Positions 28,001-34,516 of a stretch of DNA of 64,000 nucleotides are shown here, piece by piece. Made by a program: the position numbers and the translations under genes. How positions within the stretch are numbered: position 1 is the first letter of the stretch; every line of letters starts with the position of its first letter. Location: positions 1 to 64,000 of the forward strand of contig JACPGE010000062.1 of NCBI GenBank assembly GCA_016182605.1, written 5' to 3'. This stretch comes from Candidatus Hydrogenedentota bacterium. Lineage in GTDB: Bacteria; Hydrogenedentota; Hydrogenedentia; Hydrogenedentales; JAEUWI01. The notes beneath the pieces were generated by a model that saw only the letters and a program-made list of their open reading frames with translations, ran no database searches and was not told where the DNA came from.

Positions 28001-28152
28001 ATATTGACGCCCAGGAAGGGGGCATCGATGCGCATCATGAATTCGACCGGCGTGCGGTACCAGGAGATGAGCCCGAGACCCCAGAGGCAGAGGGCGAGCA
28101 TGGTTACGGTAACGGGCTTTCCGATGGCCCAGCCGGCAAGGGACCACTTCAC
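24991..28152 (-). CDS. RND-family efflux pump inner-membrane subunit
   Basis: A 1053-residue proton-driven exporter of the AcrB/HAE1 class with 12 predicted helices in two halves. The N-terminus GKPVTVTMLALCLWGLGLISWYRTPVEF and the porter-domain PTAGPQQVEQEVTIPAE are typical. The transmembrane relay stretch has GMLVDNSIVVVENIHRYREMG in helix 4 and GILPIAIGETEG near the end. The start is GTG at 28152, with no strong RBS. No periplasmic adaptor or outer-membrane channel gene lies beside it in this window, so partners must be elsewhere or outside the region. The substrate is unknown. Confidence 0.94.
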   Translation of the reverse strand: MKWSLAGWAIGKPVTVTMLALCLWGLGLISWYRTPVEFMMRIDAPFLGVNISYPTAGPQQVEQEVTIPAEGEFKTISDLKEIYTYSGDGNASVNLMFDWGTDMQLASSEVRERIERLRLKLPAGVENFRLFRYNSDDEPVYRLALFRDGDTEELANLARTRLRAWLQRIDGVADVEVSGSTEHRLEISFDQNTLRSMQLSAAEVAATIRSSAITMGLGQVIGGGSRYFVRVEDDFRSTRQIEDIVITPSGLRVKDVATLELAEPPGMGFFTFDGKKGVFVSVQKESEANTVEVCDLVRDAMAGIKRDPDFADIEMQTFHDQSTFINASINDLYKAGNSGALLAFVVLLLFLQRMGPTLIVGLITPTALVSAMAYLYFTDRTVNVISMTAMLISLGMLVDNSIVVVENIHRYREMGLSRMESARRGAGEVAMAITSSTLTTVVVFMPLMYMQAGQMSIFMGEFAGVVIVSLLASLILALTIVPLAESRLHYAFAENEQGPRLLAPVRAALRFFHRAIAFIAQPLVLLQHLHRRLLALALRHRLATLGLTAAVLAATYYYPMQRVTSAGFSRMGDEDVDIQVRADQNLGEERITEIADSITAILEERKEEFGIKHIFKNVWERGAWIEAMLVEPNSSMNQADGPYSAEELERILNEILPDQVPGARLSVGSGASNTGAGGNNTLSIRMLGEHSERLDELADRFMEQLRASKLLTNVQSSREDNTEEIRVDVDKTMAANAGASPGTVAQAVNFALSGTPMPYLKQGGREIPVWAQNAGEDRRSEADLNNVAFGEQGALTPISQIVNLNRAPGTRGASRINGKTVTTINGLTTTGDFNTIEQEINRVVQEFQMPRGYTVSMGEEFQQWQEDQTAFRDGIIFAVLLIYIVMAALFESLLLPLSIITTVPLAFVGVFWCLFLTDTPLDTIALVGAILMCGIVVNNGIVIVDHINQLRLEGMPRTEAIVQAGFNRFRPVLMTSLTTILGILPIAIGETEGPAQLSSIGRSFAGGLTAGTLLTLVVVPVIYTLIDDLQVWIVRFFSNIAVFARSGANYESR

Positions 28153-28334
28153 CGGCGCACCCGTTCAGGCGGGATGGGCGCGCCCGCCTTGCCGTGCCTG
28201 CCTGTATTCACGTTACTGCCTGCCGCCTGCATGAATGGCCCCGTAGGTTGGTGTGATCCCATATCTTCCTCTCTTTGACCCGGTGGCCCTTCCGCGGGTT
28301 TTCGGCGCGGGAAGGGGTCAAGAGTAGCCCGATG

Positions 28335-29447
28335 TTACAGGAAAATAGGTATGGGGCGTCCAGTACCGGCGCTTTCGCGGGGCGGGGAGTCTTCCCAGAC
28401 CCCGGGAATACGGGCGCCGCAATCCGGGCAGGCAGACCCGGCCATGCGATTCTCCAGCACATAGAAACCATGGCGCTTGATGAGCAAGTGCTCGCAGGCG
28501 GGGCAGCAGGTATTCTCCCGCGCGCCCACGGCGCCGGGCAGGTTGCCGGGGTAGACGAAGTGCAAGCCGGCTTCCTTGCCCGCCACCCAGGCCCGATTCA
28601 GCGTGTCCATTCCTGTACGGTTGCGGTCCATCATTTTGTAGTCGGGATGGAACGCGGTGACGTGCCAGGGAAGGTTCACGTCGACCTGGGCGAGGAAGGC
28701 GGCGATTTCCGCGAGTTCTTCCGTGGAATCGTTGAAACCGGGAATGACCAGGGTCACGATCTCGACCCAGAAGCCCATGGTCTTGAGGCGTACGATGGTA
28801 TCGAGCACGGAGTGGAGCTTGCAGCCGAGCTTGCGGTAGTTCGCGTCGCGAAAGCTCTTCAGGTCCACCTTGTAGAGCTGTACCAGCGGTTGCAACAGCG
28901 CGAGCACTTCCGGCGTGGCGTTGCCGTTGCTCACAAACCCGCAGGCCAGCCCGGCCTTTCGAGCCTGCTCGAAAACCTGGATAGCCCAGTCCGCGGTGAT
29001 GAGGGGCTCGTTGTAGGTGCTGACCACCACGGGCGCGCCCCGATCAATGGCAAGCGCGGCCAGTTGCTCCGGCGTACACAAGCGCGGCGGGGCAAGGGCA
29101 GCGTCGTCACGCAGGGCCTGGCTCGTTACCCAGTTCTGGCAATAAGCGCAATGGAGGTCGCAGCCGAGCATGCCGAAGGAGAGGGCGTCGCGGCCCGGAT
29201 AGGCGTGGAAGAAGGGCTTCTTCTCGATCGGGTCGACTTGCACGCCGGCGACATAGCCCGCGGGCACGCGCAAGTGGCCATCGCGGTTGAAGCGGACACG
29301 GCAGACGCCGGCCTTGCCCTCGCGGATGAGGCAGCGGTGCCCACAGGCCACACAGCGCACGGCCCCGTCCTCCTCTGGCAGGGCGAGGCTGGGGTGGGCC
29401 TCCATGGTGTGATCTTCCAGGAGCGATTTCAGGCTTTGTGTGGCCAT
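28335..29447 (-). CDS. amrS: AmmeMemoRadiSam system radical SAM enzyme (AmrS)
   Basis: Radical SAM protein, 370 residues. The 4Fe-4S cluster cysteines are in LGCDLHCAYCQNW (CxxxCAYCQNW), the signature of the AmrS group, related to pyruvate-formate-lyase activators. A second cysteine cluster at the N-terminus (CVACGHRCLIREGKAGVCRV) and a third at the C-terminus (CCPACEHLLIKRHG...CPDCG) look metal-binding. The family is known only as part of the AMMECR1/Memo/radical SAM gene trio; its substrate is undefined. Neither partner is found in this window. RBS AGGGAG precedes the ATG. A ferredoxin gene lies 87 nt downstream on the minus strand's upstream side. Confidence 0.9.
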   Translation of the reverse strand: MATQSLKSLLEDHTMEAHPSLALPEEDGAVRCVACGHRCLIREGKAGVCRVRFNRDGHLRVPAGYVAGVQVDPIEKKPFFHAYPGRDALSFGMLGCDLHCAYCQNWVTSQALRDDAALAPPRLCTPEQLAALAIDRGAPVVVSTYNEPLITADWAIQVFEQARKAGLACGFVSNGNATPEVLALLQPLVQLYKVDLKSFRDANYRKLGCKLHSVLDTIVRLKTMGFWVEIVTLVIPGFNDSTEELAEIAAFLAQVDVNLPWHVTAFHPDYKMMDRNRTGMDTLNRAWVAGKEAGLHFVYPGNLPGAVGARENTCCPACEHLLIKRHGFYVLENRMAGSACPDCGARIPGVWEDSPPRESAGTGRPIPIFL

Positions 29448-29493
29448 CGCGGGGTGCTCCCTGGTGGGAATGCCGCAGTGAGGATCGAAGAAC

Positions 29494-29520
29494 GGTATGG
29501 ACGGTATGGACTCTATGGAC
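29494..29520. repeat. 9-bp tandem repeat, three units
   Basis: GGTATGGAC is present twice in tandem (29494-29511), followed by TCTATGGAC (29512-29520). It lies in the 87-nt gap between the amrS start and the ferredoxin stop. Confidence 0.85.
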
Positions 29521-29534
29521 GGAGGCGCGTGCCG

Positions 29535-29882
29535 CTACATGGCGTCGCCTTCGCCGGGGTTTTCGTCGAAGTGATCGGCCTTGGGCAGGATCTTCGAGAA
29601 CTCCTCCGCCGAGGGCAAGGGCTCGCGGGTTCCGGTGAGGGCCGGCCAAATCCGGGAGTATTTGCGGTTGAGGAGTATGTACGAATGCCATTTCGCCGGC
29701 ACGGTGTCCTGGGGGTAAATCGCGTTCACAGGGCAATGATCCACGCAGGCGCCGCAGTCGATGCAGTCGTCGGGATCGATCACGAGGAAATTCGCCCCTT
29801 CGTGAAAGCAGATCACGGGACAACTCTTGACACAGTCGGTGTACTTGCACTTGATGCACGGTTCCGTGACGACGTAGGCCAT
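29535..29882 (-). CDS. Ferredoxin, seven-iron/4Fe-4S type
   Basis: A 115-residue cytoplasmic electron carrier. The two cluster sites are CIKCKYTDCVKSCP and CIDCGACVDHCP, an arrangement of the FdxA-like 3Fe-4S/4Fe-4S ferredoxins. A C-terminal extension (residues 65-115) is acidic. A ferredoxin upstream of amrS on the same strand suggests that it could deliver electrons to the radical SAM enzyme; this is inferred from position only. GAGGAT precedes the ATG. Confidence 0.93.
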   Translation of the reverse strand: MAYVVTEPCIKCKYTDCVKSCPVICFHEGANFLVIDPDDCIDCGACVDHCPVNAIYPQDTVPAKWHSYILLNRKYSRIWPALTGTREPLPSAEEFSKILPKADHFDENPGEGDAM

Positions 29883-30016
29883 GAAATCCTCGCTGGGGTG
29901 GACGGGTTCAGGTTGGCGGATACTTTAATTAAGTGTATCGCGTGGGGCGGGGCGGGTCAATACGGGGGCGAGCAATCACCGAGGAAACGGGTCGCATCGG
30001 CGTGTGGATTTGGCCC

Positions 30017-30331
30017 TCAGTTGTCTTCATCCGCGTCTCCAGCGGCGTCAAAACCCTCGTCGCTCCATTTCGGTGCGTCGGGGTGGTACCACTCGCCCTG
30101 GATGGGTTCGCGCTTGAGCTGGCTTGCGGCGTAGTGGTGGAGCGTCACGAAGTATTCCTGCGGCGTGAGCCCGAGGCTGGAGGCGGTCTGGGAGATCTCG
30201 TGGAACTCCTGATCGGTGAGCCGGAAGCTGAGCCGCTTCACCTTGAGGGTGAAGGTGTCGAGCTTGGCGGGCCGGATGCCATCCATGATGTTTCGCAACC
30301 GGTCGAGTGTGTGGCGCAGGCGATCGGACAT
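30017..30331 (-). CDS. Small acidic hypothetical protein
   Basis: A 104-residue protein, helical in the first 70 residues (DRLRHTLDRLRNIMDGI, then RLSFRLTDQEFHEISQTAS), ending in an acidic tail (DAAGDADEDN). RLSFRLTDQEFHEISQ resembles the beta-strand plus helix of ribbon-helix-helix proteins, so a DNA-binding role is possible but unproven. The start has only a weak AGAAGAGAG. It is followed 19 nt upstream (30351) by the GH43-like gene's stop on the same strand. Confidence 0.6.
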   Translation of the reverse strand: MSDRLRHTLDRLRNIMDGIRPAKLDTFTLKVKRLSFRLTDQEFHEISQTASSLGLTPQEYFVTLHHYAASQLKREPIQGEWYHPDAPKWSDEGFDAAGDADEDN

Positions 30332-30350
30332 GGGTTTCTCTCTTCTGCGA

Positions 30351-31298
30351 TCAGTGGGCGTCGTGATTTCCGAGTTCCTCCAAGGCCTTTAGTATAGCCT
30401 CGGGCACGGCCAAAGCGGTACCGTGGCGAACACCCTTGGGAAAGCGCACGGTATGGCTCACGTCTTCCCACTGCTCTGCATCTCTGGTGCGGACCGCGCC
30501 GTAAGTGTTGATCTGGTACTTGTCGAAGTAGACGTAGCACCACTCACCCACGCGCAGGGTGGTGGGACCCTCGGCCCAATAGTCCCCCGTGATGGGAGCG
30601 GAAGGGGGAGACCATGGTCCGCCCGGGTGGACAGCAGTGGCGGCGCGCAGGTTTTTCTGCACGGGTTTCAGGCGCTCGTCTTTGAGGATCATAAGGAAGC
30701 GTTTGTCCCAAGAGGTGATGGTGGCGTCGATAACGTTGAATCCGTGATCGTAGTAAAGGGCCGACGGGGTGAAAGAGACAAAGTCTTTCGTGCGGGTCAT
30801 GTACATGCGGTGGTTGTACTTGTCATCGCCTTCTCCGTCGGACGTCGGGAAGCGCCCGGGGATGGTTGTGGCCCAGAAGATGAGGTAGTCCTGCGCGGCG
30901 GCATCGTAGAAGAGTTCCGGCGCCCAGCAGTTTCTTGCGCCGGATTCATGCTCCATCACCGGAATGTACTGTTGCGCGCTCCAGGTGACGAGATCCCTGG
31001 AGGTGGCGTGGCCAATCCCCTGCAGGTTCCAACTGATGGTCCAGACCATATGATAGAGGCCGTCCGCACCGAGGATAATGCAGGGGTCGCGCACGAGCTT
31101 GTCGCCGAGTTCCGGCGCCATGAGGGGTTTGCCGCCATTGAGCGGGGTCCAGGTGAGTCCATCGCGGCTGCCCGCGAGGTGGAGACCGTCCTGGCCATTG
31201 TCGAGGAAGTAGGAGAAGATGTAGGCAGGCGCCGCATGGGCAGCCCCGGTACACAGCGTCGCCGATGCGAGTGCGCACGCCAGAAAAACACGAAACAT
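30351..31298 (-). CDS. Secreted GH43-like glycoside hydrolase
   Basis: A 315-residue exported protein (signal FRVFLACALASATLCTGAAHA cut near residue 22). It shows the five-bladed propeller pattern of GH43/GH62-like enzymes: LVRDPCIILGADGLYHMVWT, with catalytic-base aspartate in RDP, and WAPELFYD with a likely acid glutamate. W-rich blade repeats follow (GGPWSPPSAPITGDYWAEGP). The start is Met21 of the longer frame, at 31298, because the signal peptide begins there. The linkage cleaved (arabinosyl or xylosyl-like) is not predictable. Confidence 0.82.
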   Translation of the reverse strand: MFRVFLACALASATLCTGAAHAAPAYIFSYFLDNGQDGLHLAGSRDGLTWTPLNGGKPLMAPELGDKLVRDPCIILGADGLYHMVWTISWNLQGIGHATSRDLVTWSAQQYIPVMEHESGARNCWAPELFYDAAAQDYLIFWATTIPGRFPTSDGEGDDKYNHRMYMTRTKDFVSFTPSALYYDHGFNVIDATITSWDKRFLMILKDERLKPVQKNLRAATAVHPGGPWSPPSAPITGDYWAEGPTTLRVGEWCYVYFDKYQINTYGAVRTRDAEQWEDVSHTVRFPKGVRHGTALAVPEAILKALEELGNHDAH

Positions 31299-31514
31299 GG
31301 AGACTCCTTCCAGCAGGGGGTGGTTGCTATTCAACCAGAACGAGCGGCCGTGGGGCAAGTGGAATGCGTCTGGATTTCCTGACTCGATGAAAGTGTCTCC
31401 CTCGAGACTTTTGTGGTCTGATGAATAGTGTGGTCTTTGGAGGAATCAAACCACGAATGAACACCGATGTACACGAATAGCAAGGGGGCTGTCCCCGGAA
31501 CGCTACCGGACAAT

Positions 31515-31537
31515 CCCTACGCTCGTCGAGCGAAGGG
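31515..31537. repeat. REP-like palindrome A
   Basis: A 23-nt near-perfect palindrome: CCCT, one mismatch, CGCTCG-T-CGAGCG, one mismatch, AGGG. Confidence 0.75.
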
Positions 31538-31587
31538 CTACTTTGGCACAGACTTCGTAGAATCGATCATCAATGCCTCCGGAGTAG

Positions 31588-31610
31588 CACGTCGCTCGAC
31601 GAGCGTCGTG
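31588..31610. repeat. REP-like palindrome B
   Basis: A 23-nt palindrome with the same architecture as 31515-31537: CACG, one mismatch, CGCTCG-A-CGAGCG, one mismatch, CGTG. The core is that of palindrome A with the centre base changed. Confidence 0.75.
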
Positions 31611-31876
31611 ATTGGCGCATCAACTCGCATCGCCTGCCGCATGTAGAAGCGGCCCCGGAGACTGGCAATGGCGCTTCGCGGACCACTCTTGAAGCATGCG
31701 TTTCAGGTCCTTGAACAGCCCCCTGGGTTGGGAGGCGATCTCTCACTGCGATCGAAAGGACAGACGCGTTGCGATGCCGGCGGTGCTTGAGACGGCCATT
31801 GCGTGGCGTGTATCCCGGGGAGGGCCCCGCGGATCAAGCCGATCGGTCTCGTTCCCCTGTTAAGCCATCTGATAAT

Positions 31877-31916
31877 CTTCCTGGAGTGGTTCCCGAGCGC
31901 TTCCTGGAGTGGTTCC
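31877..31916. repeat. 17-bp direct repeat, 23-bp period
   Basis: CTTCCTGGAGTGGTTCC occurs at 31877-31893 and again at 31900-31916, just upstream of the tRNA promoter. Confidence 0.85.
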
Positions 31917-31947
31917 TTGACTTAACGGGTTGAATTCACGGTAGTAT
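31917..31947 (+). promoter_or_regulatory. Promoter of tRNA-Arg
   Basis: TTGACT (31917-31922, 5 of 6) and TAGTAT (31942-31947) are 19 bp apart, slightly wide. The tRNA begins 10 nt later. Confidence 0.5.
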
Positions 31948-31956
31948 TGCGGCCAC

Positions 31957-32031
31957 GCCCCGATAGTTCAACGGATAGAACGTCCGCCTCCTAAGTGGAA
32001 AATACAGGTTCGATTCCTGTTCGGGGCGCCA
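31957..32031 (+). tRNA. tRNA-Arg (anticodon CCT)
   Basis: A full cloverleaf can be drawn by hand. Acceptor GCCCCGA (31957-31963) pairs with TCGGGGC (32021-32027), the D arm is GTTC/GAAC, and the anticodon stem is TCCGC/GTGGA. Loop CTCCTAA has anticodon CCT at 31990-31992, and the T arm is ACAGG-TTCGATT-CCTGT. Discriminator G and an encoded CCA end it (32028-32031). It reads AGG codons, so the amino acid is arginine. Confidence 0.96.
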
Positions 32032-32216
32032 TTGTCTCTGGTGTGTTCGGCGGGTTGCTGCGGGGTGGGCGGCATCGCCCGGGCAGGGCGCCCGTTGCTG
32101 GCGGCGTGGAGCACAGCGCCCCCAGGAATTCAGTGAAAGCTTTTTGCGGCTCAACCTACACACTTGGGTGCAATCGGCGCGTACGGTCCAGGGAATGCCC
32201 TGAGAGGAGATCTGGC

Positions 32217-34040
32217 GTGAGCGAGAAGAAGCAGAAGCATTCCCGGGCGACCAATGCCTGGCAGGAAGCCCGCGTCATCGTATGGGGTTACCGCAAACGC
32301 CTGGCCTTGGGCATGGTACTCATGGTGGTGAACCGGGGCGCCGGGTTCGTATTGCCGGGTTCGTCGAAATTTCTCGTCGACAATATTCTAATCCCTTCCG
32401 GCTTGCCACCGGAGACCAAGACGCACTACCTCTATCTGCTTGGCGCCGCCGTGCTGGCGGCGACCTTTGTTCAGGCCATTACTTCTTTCGCCCTGTCTCA
32501 GGTGCTCGGAGTGGCGGCACAGCGGGCCATAACCGAAATGCGCAAAAGCGTGCAACAGCATATCCTGCGCCTGCCGACTTCGTTCTTCGATTCCAAGAAA
32601 ACCGGCGAACTGGTCTCCCGTATCATGACCGACGCCGAAGGCATCCGGAACCTCGTGGGGACGGGGCTGGTGCAGCTCACCGGCGGACTGCTTACGGCGG
32701 TCGTTGCCCTTGGTGTCCTCTTCTACCTCAACTGGCAAATGACTTCCGCGACGATCGTGGTCCTCTCGGTTTTCGGCGGCTGCATGGCCTATGCCTTCAA
32801 CAAACTCCGGCCCCTGTTTCGTGAGCGCGGCGAGATCAATGCCCAGGTCACCGGGCGCCTCACCGAAAGTCTCGGGGGGATCCGCGTCGTCAAAGGCTAC
32901 ACCTCCGAGCGGCGCGAAGACATTGTGTTTGCCAAGGGCGTGCACAAACTCTTCCGCAATGTCGCGGCCGCGGTGACAGGCGTTTCCGCAATCGGCGCGG
33001 TCACCACCGCTCTCATCGGCCTCATAGGCGTGCTCATGATCACCATGGGCGGCCGCGCGGTCATTGCCGCCACGATGAGCGAAGGCGATTTCTTCATGTA
33101 TATCTTTTTCGTCGGCATGGTGGTCTTGCCGCTGGTGCAGATAGCTTCCATTGGCACCCAGATCAGCGAAGCATTCGCGGGACTCGACCGCATCCGCGAA
33201 ATCCGCACCCAGGCAACGGAAGACGTGACGGATCGGGATCGCAGGGCGCTCGATCATGTTGAGGGCCATATCCAGTTTGAGAATGTATGCTTTGAATACG
33301 ACGAAGGTCTCCCAGTCCTGAAGGACGTCTCTTTCGATGCCAAGGCGGGCATGACAACGGCGCTGGTGGGGTCGAGCGGTTCGGGCAAGAGCACGCTGCT
33401 GGGGCTGGTGATGGCGTATCACCGGCCCTCGAAAGGCGCCATCTTTGTGGATGGACAAGACCTGAATGAACTGAAGTTGCGGCCCTACCGCAGCCACCTG
33501 GGCCTGGTGCTGCAGGACAACTTCCTCTTCGACGGCACCATCGCGGAGAACATTGCCTTCAGCAAGCCCAACGCGTCCCTGGAGGAAATCAAGAAGGTTA
33601 GCGTGATTGCCCACTGCGATGAATTCGTCAGCCGCTTTGAACACGGCTATGAAACCGTCGTGGGCGAACGCGGCGTGAAGCTTTCTGGCGGGCAGCGCCA
33701 GCGAATCGCCATTGCCCGGGCCATTCTCTCCGATGCCCAGATCCTGATTCTGGACGAGGCCACCTCCAGCCTGGACAGTGAGAGTGAGGCCCTGATCCAG
33801 GATGGTCTGAACCGGCTTCGGGCAGGGCGGACGACGTTTGTGATTGCGCACCGGCTGTCGACGGTCCGCAGCGCGGACCAGATCCTGGTGCTGGAAGGGG
33901 GAAAAATCGTGGAATCGGGCACCCACGACGAACTGCTTGTCCTGAACGGCCGCTACCGGGAGCTTTACGACAAGCAGTACAAGCTGGAAAGCAACCGCTT
34001 CATCAATCCCGGAGAAGAATTCCCCCCCGAGGTGGCCTAG
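32217..34040 (+). CDS. ABC exporter with fused membrane and ATPase domains (MsbA-like)
   Basis: A 607-residue half-transporter that works as a homodimer in the inner membrane. Six helices fill residues about 20-330 and the nucleotide-binding domain about 345-590. Walker A is VGSSGSGKST, signature LSGGQRQR, Walker B ILILDEATSSLD, and the switch histidine is in VIAHRLSTV. GTG at 32217 is chosen with AGAGGAGAT just upstream; the frame is open to 31995 but those codons cross the tRNA. It resembles MsbA lipid flippases and multidrug exporters; lipid A precursor or another lipid is possible. It follows the tRNA by 185 nt. Confidence 0.9.
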   Translation: MSEKKQKHSRATNAWQEARVIVWGYRKRLALGMVLMVVNRGAGFVLPGSSKFLVDNILIPSGLPPETKTHYLYLLGAAVLAATFVQAITSFALSQVLGVAAQRAITEMRKSVQQHILRLPTSFFDSKKTGELVSRIMTDAEGIRNLVGTGLVQLTGGLLTAVVALGVLFYLNWQMTSATIVVLSVFGGCMAYAFNKLRPLFRERGEINAQVTGRLTESLGGIRVVKGYTSERREDIVFAKGVHKLFRNVAAAVTGVSAIGAVTTALIGLIGVLMITMGGRAVIAATMSEGDFFMYIFFVGMVVLPLVQIASIGTQISEAFAGLDRIREIRTQATEDVTDRDRRALDHVEGHIQFENVCFEYDEGLPVLKDVSFDAKAGMTTALVGSSGSGKSTLLGLVMAYHRPSKGAIFVDGQDLNELKLRPYRSHLGLVLQDNFLFDGTIAENIAFSKPNASLEEIKKVSVIAHCDEFVSRFEHGYETVVGERGVKLSGGQRQRIAIARAILSDAQILILDEATSSLDSESEALIQDGLNRLRAGRTTFVIAHRLSTVRSADQILVLEGGKIVESGTHDELLVLNGRYRELYDKQYKLESNRFINPGEEFPPEVA

Positions 34041-34046
34041 CCTGGA

Positions 34047-34142
34047 TAAATCACGGGCTCCAGCCGACGGAGCCATAACTCTCACTCACACTTGTTGTTG
34101 CCCAAACCTTGGATCCGGAAATAACAGACAGCCCGTGATTTA
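34047..34142. repeat. 13-bp inverted repeat enclosing a smaller hairpin
   Basis: TAAATCACGGGCT (34047-34059) is the exact reverse complement of AGCCCGTGATTTA (34130-34142). A smaller stem, GGCTCC (34056-34061) with GGAGCC (34069-34074), uses the same bases and so excludes the larger one. TAGCCTG occurs just outside on the left (34038-34044) and at the right end (34141-34147). The smaller hairpin could be a terminator for the ABC gene but lacks a T-tract. Confidence 0.7.
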
Positions 34143-34176
34143 GCCTGCCCAGTGAACGCCAGCATCGACGTTACGC
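34139..34176 (-). repeat. Dispersed repeat, copy 3
   Basis: Identical to copy 1 (119-144) over 34139-34164, then diverging. The minus-strand frame reads AQRNVDAGVHWAG and stop, against RRDDGAGVHWAG and stop in copy 1. Confidence 0.7.
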
Positions 34177-34453
34177 TGAGCATAAAACTCGAACGCGGGC
34201 TGCGAACGGCCCTCTTGTCCGAACTCTGCGTTGCGAGACCTTGAAAATAGCCGTATTTCCGGCGGTCTCACGCCTTGATTTCGGCCAAGATTGCTCGTTC
34301 TCGCCATCGCGCGACTTTTGCAACGGGCTGCTAGTCGCTGGCGACTGACAAAAAAGGTCGCGGAAAGCCCAAAATTTCTTGGCGAACCGATCTGCCCAAA
34401 CTAAAATGTTGACAAAACTGCCCTCATTGTGGCATTTTTAGTATAATTTGAGT

Positions 34454-34469
34454 TGGTATGGCAATTGCC
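34454..34469 (+). promoter_or_regulatory. Sigma-54 promoter for the pseudopilin
   Basis: TGGTATGGCAATTGCC has GG at 34455-34456 and GC at 34467-34468, ten bases apart. It fits TGGYRYRN4TTGC; only the last W is C. A start near 34480 gives a leader of about 37 nt. Type IV pilin genes are commonly sigma-54 dependent (PilR). A TATAAT at 34442-34447 lacks a well-placed -35. Confidence 0.65.
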
Positions 34470-34516
34470 TACCTCTCTTCCTGTGATGGATGAGGGTTCA
34501 CCCAGGAGGAAGACTT

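Larger units (their letters stand above)
31299..31956. other. Repeat-rich intergenic region, no protein gene
   Basis: Roughly 650 nt without a supportable gene. It contains ACGAATGAACACCGATGTAC-type dispersed sequence near 31455-31480 and two REP-like palindromes (31515-31537, 31588-31610). Two 17-bp direct repeats (31877-31893, 31900-31916) and the tRNA promoter follow. The phrase GGGGCTGTCCCCGG near 31486 is itself a small palindrome. Confidence 0.6.
34041..34516. other. Intergenic region with inverted repeat and repeat copy 3
   Basis: About 475 nt between the ABC exporter and the pseudopilin. It contains a long inverted repeat (34047-34142), repeat copy 3 (34139-34176), and a sigma-54 promoter (34454-34469). 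On the minus strand, 34140-34307 is an open frame of 55 codons ending in AQRNVDAGVHWAG. It has no RBS, is too short for trust and overlaps the repeat, so I do not call it. Confidence 0.6.

Noticed and set aside
31515-31610. CRISPR-like array
   Set aside because: Only two palindromes with unequal flanks and no spacer regularity; I found no array anywhere in the window.
34140-34307. 55-codon minus-strand ORF ending in AGVHWAG
   Set aside because: It has no RBS and coincides with a dispersed repeat. The shared ending with copy 1 is better explained by the repeat than by a gene.
34409-34447. TTGACA followed by TATAAT upstream of the pseudopilin
   Set aside because: The boxes are 27 bp apart, too far for sigma-70; a sigma-54 site 7 bp downstream fits much better.
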